A DNA stretch of 64,000 nt from Sulfurovum indicum. Its GTDB lineage: Bacteria; Campylobacterota; Campylobacteria; Campylobacterales; Sulfurovaceae. Below, in pieces: positions 1 through 7,447 of the stretch. Where the stretch lies: contig NZ_CP063164.1 of NCBI RefSeq assembly GCF_014931715.1, forward strand, positions 620,001 through 684,000, written 5' to 3'. The translations under genes were made by a program, and so were the position numbers. Below the pieces are notes generated by a model, which saw nothing but the letters and a program-made list of their open reading frames with translations, searched no databases and was not told the origin of the DNA. Positions within the stretch are counted from its first letter, which is position 1. Every line of letters begins with the position of its first letter.

Positions 1-103
1 GCTCATAAAGTTACATTGGAACCGAGTCGACCTAAGAGGTCGGCTTGGGAAGCCAGCTATGTTTCAGTAGAGCTTTTACTATTTGGTTTACTAAAGGAAA
101 ACT
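1..103 (+). other. Intergenic leader before atpC with two competing hairpins
   Basis: No convincing reading frame crosses this stretch; an atpD stop could lie at 6-8 (TAA), but too little is visible to call it. Two inverted repeats overlap: CGACCT/AGGTCG (28-33 with 37-42, extendable to 24-46) and GGCTT/AAGCC (42-46 with 50-54). They share bases 42-46, so both cannot form at once. A Shine-Dalgarno AAAGGA (93-98) precedes atpC. In this position the hairpins could tune mRNA stability between subunit genes; that is inference. Confidence 0.4.
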
Positions 104-490
104 ATGGAACTAATGAAGCTTGAAATCGTCACACCAAACGGTGTGATATTCGATAACGATGTTCGTCAGGTAACACTTCCGGGGTCTGAAGGAGAGTTTG
201 GAGTACTTCCTAAACATGCTACCTTGGTCTCACTGCTTGATACCGGTGTAATCGATATCGTAAAAGCTGATGGCAAGGAAGTAGCGGTTGCCATCAACTC
301 CGGTTATGTCAAAGTTGACGAAGAGAAGACAACCTGTATCGTAGACGGTGCTGTTGCACTCTCCGGAGAAGATACAGACCTTGCCAAAGCACTCAATGAG
401 GCAAAAGAACTTCTCAAAAAGGCTGAGTCATCCAACACGGTTATCGCAGCAGCGGTAAGTAAAGTAGAACAGATCGGAAAGTCTCTTTAA
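104..490 (+). CDS. atpC: F1F0 ATP synthase epsilon subunit
   Basis: Encodes the 128-residue epsilon subunit of the F1 sector, which sits on the rotor stalk, couples proton flow to ATP synthesis and damps ATP hydrolysis. The N-terminal beta-sandwich is recognisable (LEIVTPNGVIFDNDV, then LPGSEGEFGVLPKHA near residues 26-40), followed by a helical tail rich in Lys/Glu (KALNEAKELLKKAE). Length is normal for the family. The ATG at 104 has AAAGGA five bases upstream and is preferred to the in-frame ATG at 113. It is the last gene of the atp operon; the Tol genes follow after one base. Confidence 0.95.
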   Translation: MELMKLEIVTPNGVIFDNDVRQVTLPGSEGEFGVLPKHATLVSLLDTGVIDIVKADGKEVAVAINSGYVKVDEEKTTCIVDGAVALSGEDTDLAKALNEAKELLKKAESSNTVIAAAVSKVEQIGKSL

Positions 491-491
491 G

Positions 492-1067
492 TTGGGTTCT
501 CTTCTAGATTATTTCATCAACAGCAGTGCGATCACCATTTTCGTACTGCTGGTGCTTTCACTCTATTTTATAGCTACCTTCTGGATATTCCTTGACCGCT
601 ACTATATTATCTCTGCCCGTATCAATTCGGAAGCGCGTTCTCTTAAGTCACTCTATACAGGTCAGTCAAAATCAGTGGCCGACAACTCACTTATTTTTAC
701 TTATCTATCACGTGTCAATAAACCAAATAAAGCCATTCTTAATGCTGCTGCTTCAGATGCCATTCGTGTCTCAACCAAAGGCTTGACCTGGCTTTCTATC
801 ATTGCATCAACCTCTCCCTTTATCGGTCTTTTTGGAACCGTTATCGGTATTTTGGAAACTTTCTCCAAACTTGGAGCAGAGTCTTCGGCTTCGCTCACAG
901 TAGTTGCGCCAGCTATTTCTGAAGCACTCATTGCAACTGCAGCGGGGATTGCAGTTGCGATCTTTGCCTACAGTTTTCATCTTATTCTGAAACGTAAAGC
1001 CTATGAGCTCTCTTCTCTTCTTGCTTCCCAGTCAGAAGTGATACTCTCTCAAACAACAGAGGAGTAG
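492..1067 (+). CDS. tolQ: TolQ/ExbB-type proton channel protein
   Basis: 191-residue inner-membrane protein of the MotA/TolQ/ExbB family, which with TolR/ExbD uses the proton gradient to energise TolA/TonB. Three hydrophobic segments are visible, about residues 12-34, 98-125 and 137-166. The second and third carry the family pattern (LSIIASTSPFIGLFGTVIGI, then AISEALIATAAGIAVAI). The TTG start lies one base after the atpC stop. The downstream tolR- and tolA-like genes, and tolB/pal further on, favour a TolQ role over a TonB-ExbB role, although the sequence alone does not exclude ExbB. Confidence 0.88.
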   Translation: MGSLLDYFINSSAITIFVLLVLSLYFIATFWIFLDRYYIISARINSEARSLKSLYTGQSKSVADNSLIFTYLSRVNKPNKAILNAAASDAIRVSTKGLTWLSIIASTSPFIGLFGTVIGILETFSKLGAESSASLTVVAPAISEALIATAAGIAVAIFAYSFHLILKRKAYELSSLLASQSEVILSQTTEE

Positions 1068-1070
1068 ACC

Positions 1071-1457
1071 ATGTTTTCATGGGATGACAATCCGGATTTG
1101 AATATCACTCCGCTGGTGGATGTCATGCTGGTACTGATGGCTATATTGATGATCACTGCACCTACCATCACTTTCCAGGAACAGATCGATCTTCCGCAAG
1201 GTTCCAAAACTGTTAAAGTCACAAAGCCAAAAACGCTTACTATACGTATGGATAAAAACCAGAAGATATATATGGGTAAAGAGAAGTACACTCTCGCAAC
1301 GTTCGCAGACGATTTTGTCAACAAGTCTGTTGATTACGACAAGAATACTGAAGTCTATATCCGTGCTGATGAGCGCTTGAAGTACAAAGATGTGATGTAT
1401 CTGCTTAAAAGTGTTAAAGCTGCCGGTTTTGAAAAGGTCTCTCTTATTACGCTATGA
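1071..1457 (+). CDS. tolR: TolR/ExbD-type energy-transducing protein
   Basis: 128-residue partner of the TolQ-like channel. It has a short cytoplasmic N-terminus, one membrane helix (about residues 13-33) and a periplasmic domain. The helix begins with the family motif ITPLVDVMLVLM; Asp17 in it corresponds to the membrane aspartate thought to carry protons. It starts three bases after tolQ and its stop overlaps the next start (ATGA at 1454-1457), so the three genes are probably translationally coupled. Confidence 0.9.
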   Translation: MFSWDDNPDLNITPLVDVMLVLMAILMITAPTITFQEQIDLPQGSKTVKVTKPKTLTIRMDKNQKIYMGKEKYTLATFADDFVNKSVDYDKNTEVYIRADERLKYKDVMYLLKSVKAAGFEKVSLITL

Positions 1458-2230
1458 AGCACAGAATACTGAGGATAGTCTGGGGAGTAGCATCGGTGGG
1501 TATCTACTTCTCAGTGGTAAGCTTGCTTATTTTTTATTTTAATCAGAGGGAGGTACGGGAGAAGAGGCATTATGTCAAAAAAAACGAGCATCGAATACAA
1601 GTAGCGCTTTCATCACCGAAAAAGAGGGTTGTCAGTAAACAAAAGAAACAAACCAAATCCAAAACAGTTCAGAGGCAAAGAAAGAGCACAAAACAAAAAA
1701 AGCATACACAGAAAAAAGTGATCAAAGAGAAGGTTGTCAAAAAGGTTGTAAAGAAAAAAGAGCAGAACCTTAGCAGACCCAAAAAGAGGCCCAAAGATCT
1801 TTTTGCCAATATTAAAACAGAAAAAAGAAAACCGCTTATCCAGGTTAGCAGCAAGCCAGTTTCAAGTAAACCCAAAAAGCAGTTGTTCGAAATAAGGGAA
1901 AAACGCCCAAGTGCGAGTATGCATATCAGTGATTCACTGAAGGTGCAAAAAGAGATGGACAGCGGTGTGGAAGATGCCTATCTTGCAAAGGTGCAGGAGA
2001 TGCTTGAAGGGTGGCCGGCACAAAGTGATTTTGCCGGTGAGAAGGTTAAAGTACATCTTAAAATAAGACCAAGCGGCTATTTTGAATTTGTCATCAAACG
2101 AAAGTCGAACAATCCTGCTTTTAACGAGGCATTGAGTGACTATCTGAAACAGCTGCAGGAGTTTGGCTTCGGTCCTCATAAAGGAAAACGTACTTATCTG
2201 TTCGAAGCAGAATTTATTGCAAAAGATTGA
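1454..2230 (+). CDS. TolA/TonB-like periplasm-spanning protein
   Basis: 258 residues with TolA/TonB architecture. An N-terminal membrane anchor (about 8-29) is followed by a very Lys-rich linker (about 40-135) that could cross the periplasm and then a C-terminal domain (about 170-258). The C-terminal domain carries TonB_C/TolA features (YLAKVQEMLEGWP, then VHLKIRPSGYFEFVIK). It probably passes energy from TolQR to the Pal/TolB end of the envelope complex. The start overlaps the tolR stop. In this window tolB does not follow directly but lies 5.2 kb downstream. TonB is the alternative; context favours TolA. Confidence 0.8.
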   Translation: MKHRILRIVWGVASVGIYFSVVSLLIFYFNQREVREKRHYVKKNEHRIQVALSSPKKRVVSKQKKQTKSKTVQRQRKSTKQKKHTQKKVIKEKVVKKVVKKKEQNLSRPKKRPKDLFANIKTEKRKPLIQVSSKPVSSKPKKQLFEIREKRPSASMHISDSLKVQKEMDSGVEDAYLAKVQEMLEGWPAQSDFAGEKVKVHLKIRPSGYFEFVIKRKSNNPAFNEALSDYLKQLQEFGFGPHKGKRTYLFEAEFIAKD

Positions 2231-2360
2231 GTTGTTTCCCTGCTTTACCATTATTAGTCTGCTGTTTGGTTCTGGCTCTGATGATCATAGAAGTCAAACG
2301 TTTCTTAAGTTTTATAGTATAAAATAACAAAATATGATATATTTTGTCATATTTTCTGCA

Positions 2361-2430
2361 ATAAAGCCAAACCTGTTGCGAGGCAGGGACGGAAAGCCAT
2401 GGGTCTTCCCAAGATCGCCAGGCCGCTCAG
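2361..2430 (+). promoter_or_regulatory. Cyclic-di-GMP-I (GEMM-I) riboswitch aptamer
   Basis: The segment matches the GEMM-I core in order: AAGCCAAACC (2364-2373), a P2 hairpin with a GNRA tetraloop (TGTT-GCGA-GGCA, 2374-2385), GGGACGGAAAGCC (2386-2398), a P3 hairpin GGTCTT-CCC-AAGATC (2402-2416), and the closing GCCAGGCCGCT. By position, G2366, A2393 and C2426 should be the ligand-contacting bases. The usual G-C pair next to the pocket appears flipped to C2367-G2392, and an adjacent P1 pair is A2365-T2427; both look like compensatory changes. The gene for an outer-membrane barrel starts 117 bases downstream. No clear terminator was found in between, so the direction of control is unknown. Confidence 0.85.
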
Positions 2431-2546
2431 AAATCACACATATTTTACAGTTATGCAGCTTAAAAGGCTTCCAGTGTCTTTTTGGAATGCGGGGTGTTCA
2501 AGTATGTATCAGGTAGTAAAACTGACTATACATAAAAGGAGAGAAA
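2431..2546 (+). promoter_or_regulatory. Leader/expression platform after the riboswitch
   Basis: This 116-base leader links the aptamer to the first gene. Weak inverted repeats are present (AGCTT/AGGCT at about 2458-2470 and TTCCA/TGGAA at about 2469-2487), but none is followed by a run of T. The Shine-Dalgarno AAAGGAGAG lies at 2535-2543. Control could be by folding near the ribosome site or by Rho; the sequence does not decide. Confidence 0.35.
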
Positions 2547-3158
2547 ATGAAAAAGGGAGTATTGTCTTTAGTGTCGATTCTGGCACTGAATGGAGTTGTG
2601 TATGCAGGAGGTAATATTGTACTTTCAGAACCAGCAGTGGAAGTACCGGCAGAGGTTTTGACAGGGTTCTATGTAGGTGTAGGCCTTGGACAGGCTGATG
2701 TCGATAACGATACCTCAAGGGAGAACTGGGACAGCAGTACACTCCTGTTCCAGGCAGGTTATCAGTTTAACCCGTATGTAGCTGTTGAAGGACGTTACAG
2801 TTTTGGTTTTAATATGGATTATGATAAAGGCGTTACACTGGGGACATATAATGGCATACCCCTGGATAATGATTTCTCAAGCTGGGGATTGTATCTAAAA
2901 CCGATATATCCGATAGGCAATTTCAATCTTTATGCATTGTTAGGATACGGAGGTCTTCAGCTGAGTGATATCAGAGGCGGGGATGCCTATGAGGATGGTC
3001 TCCAGTGGGGACTGGGTACAAGCTATAGCGTAACAGAACGTATCTCTGTGTTTATGGACTATGTCTCTTTGTATGATGATACAGGATTTGACTATGTAGG
3101 TACATTGGACAGCTGGAATGCCGATACATGGACGATCGGTATCTCGTATAAGTTTTAA
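2547..3158 (+). CDS. Outer-membrane beta-barrel protein, riboswitch-controlled
   Basis: 203 residues with a cleavable signal peptide (MKKGVLSLVSILALNGVVYA-G) and alternating hydrophobic strands (FYVGVGLGQADV, LLFQAGYQFNPYVAVEGRYSF, NLYALLGYGGL, WTIGISYKF). The final residue is Phe, as is usual for barrel proteins inserted by BAM. It belongs to the OmpA-like or OMP_b-brl small-barrel group; no peptidoglycan-binding domain is present. It is the first gene behind the c-di-GMP riboswitch and is followed after 12 bases by a lipoprotein gene. A surface or attachment role is inferred from that control, not shown. Confidence 0.8.
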   Translation: MKKGVLSLVSILALNGVVYAGGNIVLSEPAVEVPAEVLTGFYVGVGLGQADVDNDTSRENWDSSTLLFQAGYQFNPYVAVEGRYSFGFNMDYDKGVTLGTYNGIPLDNDFSSWGLYLKPIYPIGNFNLYALLGYGGLQLSDIRGGDAYEDGLQWGLGTSYSVTERISVFMDYVSLYDDTGFDYVGTLDSWNADTWTIGISYKF

Positions 3159-3170
3159 AAGGAGTTGGAG

Positions 3171-4367
3171 ATGAGAAGAGTATATAGAAAGATAGCATTG
3201 ATCGCACTATCGGGTATGGCAATGACAGCCTTAAGTGGATGTTTGGGAACAGGGGGAAGCACTTCGGAGAGTGGAGCAGGAGATGCATTCGGGTCTGCTT
3301 ATGTGCCGGCTTATCCGACTGAAGCTGATAGCTTTGAAGGAGCAACAGGTGACAACAACATGTCAACTGCATCAACGATAACTGTCGGTGAGCCGTTACA
3401 GGGGCGCAGTATTTTCCCTCAAGGTGACTATGACTGGGTCAAGGTAGAGTTGGAGGCAGGAGTTGTGTATGATTTGTTTACAACAAACCTGAATGAAACT
3501 GGTGATACATATCTTTATCTGTATGATGATAGTGGAAATGAACTGGATAGTGATGATGATCATATAGACTATGATAGTTTTATAGAGTTTAATGCAACAT
3601 ATACAGGAACTTTTTATTTGAAGGTGCGCTCTTACAGTGTTGAAGAGGCCACTTCATATGAGTTAGGGGTTCGTGTACATATAGATGAAGATAATGACGG
3701 ATACTCTGAACCATTTGACTGCAATGATAATAATGATACTATTTATCCCTTTGCAACTGAGATAGCAGGTGACGGTATTGACCAGGACTGTTCCGGTGTA
3801 GATGCAATTGCAAATGGTACACCAGATAATTATGAAGAAGATGATGACTTCAATAGTGCAAAGCCAATGCCGGAAACACAGGGTTCCTATGAGGAAGTAC
3901 AGCACCGTAATGATATATTCAGTCAAATGAGGACACTGCATAATACGTCAGATACAGATTTTTACACAGTGACTATTCCTGCATATTCAGCAGCATATGT
4001 AATTGAATATGCTGGATATATGAGTGGAAACACCTTGAATAGTTATGAGTGGTATGTATATGATGAGAACCACACAGAGATTAATAATGGTACACCAGGG
4101 GTATATGAATTAGTTAGAAATGACAGTAGTAGTGAAAAAACCTATTATATTGAAGTACGGTCAAATGGATCTGATATCGGGTGGTATGCTCCTGCTCTGG
4201 TACATATTGGAGAAGACAGAGACAGAGATGGTTACTATACAATGGATTGGTATGGAGACTGTAATGATGCAAATGCTTCCATTTATCCTGATGCCAATGA
4301 TGATAATGATACCGATGGTATAGATATGAACTGTGACGGTGTTGATGGTTATAATAGCAGTTATTAA
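3171..4367 (+). CDS. Lipoprotein with two PPC-like domains and two MopE calcium-type motifs
   Basis: 398 residues with a lipoprotein signal ending in the lipobox ALSG-C (Cys24). The mature protein alternates two module types. PPC-like beta-sandwich domains lie at about 55-155 (DYDWVKVELEAG, TYLYLYDDSGNEL, TGTFYLKVRSYS) and 215-335. Asp-rich MopE-type motifs lie at about 160-205 (DEDNDGYSEPFDCNDNND, then GIDQDCSGVD) and 345-396 (DRDRDGYY, DCNDANASIYP, GIDMNCDGVD). The motifs resemble calcium-binding loops with paired cysteines. The ATG at 3171 has AAGGAG six bases upstream and is preferred to an upstream in-frame TTG. Likely surface-exposed; function unknown. Confidence 0.8.
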   Translation: MRRVYRKIALIALSGMAMTALSGCLGTGGSTSESGAGDAFGSAYVPAYPTEADSFEGATGDNNMSTASTITVGEPLQGRSIFPQGDYDWVKVELEAGVVYDLFTTNLNETGDTYLYLYDDSGNELDSDDDHIDYDSFIEFNATYTGTFYLKVRSYSVEEATSYELGVRVHIDEDNDGYSEPFDCNDNNDTIYPFATEIAGDGIDQDCSGVDAIANGTPDNYEEDDDFNSAKPMPETQGSYEEVQHRNDIFSQMRTLHNTSDTDFYTVTIPAYSAAYVIEYAGYMSGNTLNSYEWYVYDENHTEINNGTPGVYELVRNDSSSEKTYYIEVRSNGSDIGWYAPALVHIGEDRDRDGYYTMDWYGDCNDANASIYPDANDDNDTDGIDMNCDGVDGYNSSY

Positions 4368-4382
4368 TCTTAAAGGTAGAGG

Positions 4383-4826
4383 TTGAAATATAAAGCTGTC
4401 GTAGTAATCTTGGTTATAGGGGTTGGCGTAGTACTGTACGGTTTGCTGAAGCCAACTTCTCAGGTGGAGAAAAAAGGTAGATATATTCCACAAAATATAA
4501 TGCATGCTGTTTGGCCGACCAATAAAGCGAAGAGTGACATATCGCCGAAAGGGTCCCATGATAGTTACTCTCAAGCACATCAAAGTGATCCAAAAGAAGT
4601 GAAGGGCTCATCTTTAGTAGGGTCAGCAGCAGAACATGTTGAACGAGAAGCACTTTTTGCAACACGAAGAGAGAAGATAGAGGCTCGTAAACAGTATCAA
4701 AAAGAGCGTTATGAGTGGAGAAGAAGACTGAATAAAGTGTTACAGCAGGCAAAAAAAGATGGTGATTACTCAAAATACAATATGATCAAGGAGATGGAAC
4801 CTGACAAGGAATTATTTTTAAAGTAA
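4383..4826 (+). CDS. Small membrane-anchored hypothetical protein
   Basis: 147 residues; not recognised. An N-terminal hydrophobic stretch (KYKAVVVILVIGVGVVLYGL, about 2-21) should anchor it in the inner membrane. The remainder is hydrophilic and rich in Arg/Lys/Glu (about 95-130, EREALFATRREKIEARKQYQ), probably helical or coiled coil. It starts with TTG 15 bases after the lipoprotein gene, so it is probably the third gene of the riboswitch operon. The weak ribosome site and TTG start suggest low expression. Confidence 0.6.
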   Translation: MKYKAVVVILVIGVGVVLYGLLKPTSQVEKKGRYIPQNIMHAVWPTNKAKSDISPKGSHDSYSQAHQSDPKEVKGSSLVGSAAEHVEREALFATRREKIEARKQYQKERYEWRRRLNKVLQQAKKDGDYSKYNMIKEMEPDKELFLK

Positions 4827-5136
4827 AGATTATTTATTAAGACCGTTCAGGGTTTGGTCCTAATTGATAGTTGCGCAAATGATATTGCAATTCAGGAGCT
4901 TTATCAAAACTTTCTTCAAATGAGATAGAGAGCTGTGAGATGGTGAAGCTCCAGTTCTGTATCGGTATAGTCTTTCGTGTTGATCTGCCGGAATATGGTA
5001 CGTTTTGCATAGCTGCAAGACGGTCTTTTTATCCTGTCTGTTCTATTTACACATCAATTACATAAATATATACTATTGTGGAAGAAGGTATTAAAGTGTA
5101 GTCCGTGTTAAAAAAGGACAGCGATGAGGAGTCTTT
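4827..5136 (+). other. Intergenic stretch with a small reverse-strand remnant
   Basis: No plus-strand gene. Its main content is a 57-codon minus-strand frame (4837-5010), described separately. The last 30 bases, including GATGAGGAG, form the ribosome site region of the next gene. No obvious terminator follows the riboswitch operon. Confidence 0.5.
4837..5010 (-). pseudogene. Possible C-terminal transposase remnant
   Basis: A short minus-strand frame of 57 codons runs from ATG (5008-5010) to TAA (4837-4839). Its middle reads TRKTIPIQNWSFTISQLSI, then FEESFDKAPELQYHLRNYQL. The pattern of basic residues, NW, a QL-I core and an aromatic/acidic tail recalls the C-terminus of DDE transposases such as the IS256 group. 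No catalytic part and no flanking inverted repeats were seen, so at most a fragment remains. It could equally be a small orphan gene. Confidence 0.3.
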
Positions 5137-5997
5137 ATGCAAAAAATAGCTATTGTGGGAGCAAGCGGCTTTGTCGGAAGTTATCTGAAAACCGTTTTTC
5201 AAAAAAACAGATATGAGATCGTGGCTTTAAACAGCAGGGAAATGCGTAATGAACCTCTTCAGATAGCGAAGATGATAGAAGGGGCTTCCGTACTGATCAA
5301 CCTTGCCGGTGCTCCTGTTATTCACAGGTGGAGTGAAGCCTATAAAAAAGTACTCTATGAGAGCCGTATAAAAACGACTGCAAAAGTGGTAGAAGCGATA
5401 CGATTGCTGAAGCAGAAACCGAAGATACTCTTCTCAACTTCAGCAGTGGGTATATATGCAACGGGAGGACCCATGAGTGAGTCAAACTATACTTATGGTA
5501 ATAACTTTTTGGCAACGATCTGTAAAGACTGGGAAGCAGAGGCGATGAAGGCCCAGGAGATGACAAGAGTCGTCATATTCCGTTTCGGTATCGTACTCGG
5601 TAAAAATGGCGGAGCCCTTGAAAAAATGCTGCCCTCGTTTAAATTGGGGATTGCAGGGACAATAGGAGACGGCAGTGAAGCTTTCAGTTGGGTGCATATA
5701 AACGATCTTGCCAGAGCCTATCTGTTTGTATTGGATCATACGAACATGGAAGGCGTTTACAATCTTACATCACCTAACCCTGTAACCAACAAGGTCCTCA
5801 CGAAAACTTTGGGAAGGATACTGCACCGGCCGACATTGATCCCTTTGCCTGCATTTGTATTGAAGCTCTTTTTTTCCGAAGGAGCGACAGTTTTGACTGA
5901 AGGACAGAATGTGATCCCTGAGAGATTGATACAGGAGGGATTTTCATTTGAGTTTGAAGAGATTGAGGATGCTTTAAGAGAAGTATTGAATAATTAG
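5137..5997 (+). CDS. TIGR01777-type NAD(P)-dependent epimerase-like protein (YfcH family)
   Basis: 286 residues of the extended short-chain dehydrogenase superfamily. The N-terminal dinucleotide motif is GASGFVGSYL (about 8-17). INLAGAPV follows near 55, and FSTSAVGIYA near 103 is the usual TIGR01777 substrate-loop motif. The FRFGIVLGKNGGALEKMLP motif and the DUF1731-like tail (EGQNVIPERLIQEGFSFEFE) are also present, so the protein is full length. The natural substrate of this family is unknown; sugar-nucleotide or division-related roles have been proposed. Gene context gives no help. Confidence 0.87.
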   Translation: MQKIAIVGASGFVGSYLKTVFQKNRYEIVALNSREMRNEPLQIAKMIEGASVLINLAGAPVIHRWSEAYKKVLYESRIKTTAKVVEAIRLLKQKPKILFSTSAVGIYATGGPMSESNYTYGNNFLATICKDWEAEAMKAQEMTRVVIFRFGIVLGKNGGALEKMLPSFKLGIAGTIGDGSEAFSWVHINDLARAYLFVLDHTNMEGVYNLTSPNPVTNKVLTKTLGRILHRPTLIPLPAFVLKLFFSEGATVLTEGQNVIPERLIQEGFSFEFEEIEDALREVLNN

Positions 5998-6020
5998 AGT
6001 CACTGAAGAAGTCAGTGACT
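5998..6020. terminator. Hairpin between convergent genes
   Basis: A perfect 9-bp inverted repeat AGTCACTGA/TCAGTGACT with a 5-base loop starts directly after the epimerase stop and lies 41 bases beyond the end of the convergent carbonic anhydrase gene. There is no clean T-run on the plus strand; on the minus strand a T6 precedes rather than follows the stem. It may act as a bidirectional end-of-transcript structure. Confidence 0.5.
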
Positions 6021-6060
6021 CAATATTAAAAAACAGAGTTGTTGTCACAAAAGTGTAAGA

Positions 6061-6840
6061 CTACTCTTCTATCAGTCTACCGTTTGTTGGCTGAACAGGT
6101 CTGTTGTTCGGGAAGCCAAAGAGGCTGAAAAATGTATTGATCTGCTCTTTTGAAGCGTTAAGAGGGGTTTTGAATACATGCCACTTGACATTTTCACTGC
6201 ATGGAGGAGTTGTAAGCGATCCCATGAATTTATAGTACTCTTTGTCTTTTGGCATCAAAGCTTTGATCTCATCGGCACTCAGTCCGCATTTTACAGCTTT
6301 CCCTACTTTCAGTGTGGGCAGTTTTTTCCATACTTTGTCCAAAACGGGATTAGCCTCTCCTTCATTGAACATGACTGCAATAACTGCCAGTTTGCCGTCA
6401 TCTGTTGCATGTACAAAGTGTGCTTCTAAAGGAAATGCATCTCCGTTAATATTGTTTTCGCTTGGTACATGGAAGTGAAACTGTTTAAGTTTATATGTAA
6501 CTCCATCGATGTTAAAGAGACTTCCCTTGTCAATATTGATCTGTACAGTATGTCCATTGTTGACAATAGTTGTAGAACCTGCTTTATAGTGAATATCCAA
6601 TGGTTTCAGCTCTGTATCTTTGGTTGGAATGATATTGATAGGGGATTGCTGTTTCCCCTCAGAACACATATGGTATTTTGCATCAAGTTCACTCCAGTGG
6701 CGTGGTCCTGTATTGCCCATATACCCCCAGTGCTTTGTATGCGTTTCATGATGGACGGTCTTTTTGTCATTTGCCTGAATCGTTGTTGTAAGCAGTAATG
6801 CCGAGATTGCTATGGCTGAGCAGGTTAAGTGTTTCTTCAT
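6061..6840 (-). CDS. Periplasmic alpha-type carbonic anhydrase
   Basis: 259 residues with a signal peptide (about 1-23). It interconverts CO2 and bicarbonate with zinc. Zinc ligands are visible as His122 and His124 (QFHFHVPSEN) and His141 (EAHFVHA). His97 (NNGHTVQ) is the likely proton shuttle, and SLTTPPCSE (208-216) supplies the conserved Thr. Cys59 and Cys214 fit the disulfide of bacterial periplasmic enzymes. The mature N-terminus is His-rich. It probably helps supply inorganic carbon or buffer the periplasm in an autotroph. It is transcribed alone, against its neighbours. Confidence 0.95.
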   Translation of the reverse strand: MKKHLTCSAIAISALLLTTTIQANDKKTVHHETHTKHWGYMGNTGPRHWSELDAKYHMCSEGKQQSPINIIPTKDTELKPLDIHYKAGSTTIVNNGHTVQINIDKGSLFNIDGVTYKLKQFHFHVPSENNINGDAFPLEAHFVHATDDGKLAVIAVMFNEGEANPVLDKVWKKLPTLKVGKAVKCGLSADEIKALMPKDKEYYKFMGSLTTPPCSENVKWHVFKTPLNASKEQINTFFSLFGFPNNRPVQPTNGRLIEE

Positions 6841-7447
6841 CTATTCTTCCTTTGTGTAAATGTAGCTTTATTTTAAATTAGTCTGGTTAAATGGTATGTT
6901 AAAAGGCCTCAAAAAGGAACAAAAAGAGGGTATTTTTCATTTTATTGAAAACAAATAGACAAATAGATCATAATATTTGATCTGTTTATTCAATAGAACA
7001 TAGCACAAGAAATATATCTTGCAGCGGAAAGTGTATCTGTACTTCTTTTGTATTCTTTTTGTTTAGATCAGTACATGAGACTTGAAAGAGTATATCAGTA
7101 TTACCTCTTTACTCCTGCAAAACAGTAATTGTGATCTGGATTTATGACAATACTTTTCTGCGGGATTGGAGCGTGACCTCCCTGAAGTCTTTTATCCATT
7201 TTGGATTCTTCTGACTCAGCCGGTATAAAAGGATGAAAGTTTTTGACGACCTGATAAGAAGATTTTCATTAATACTCTTTTGTTACAATTCTCCCACAAT
7301 TAAAAGATATGATTTGAAAGATTTTATCTTCATTTATGGTGGAGCAGGTTATTTCATATTTATTAATGGGGGTTTCAACTCCGCCTTGTTACAATGCATA
7401 GTAAAAATCTAAAATTTTCTTAAATGAGTGAGTGTAAAGGATTATAA
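6841..7447. other. 607-base intergenic region between divergent cah and tolB
   Basis: No gene was supported. It contains the divergent promoters of the carbonic anhydrase and tolB. A dyad AGATCA-N7-TGATCT (6965-6983), extendable with mismatches to about 6954-6990, lies about 125 bases upstream of the anhydrase start and resembles an operator. The region is AT-rich and may mark the right edge of the accessory insert in the Tol-Pal cluster. Confidence 0.5.

Noticed and set aside
6965-6983. AGATCA-N7-TGATCT dyad as a known regulator site
   Set aside because: The halves do not match FNR/CRP order (TTGAT-N4-ATCAA) and no regulator gene is near; kept only as an unnamed dyad.
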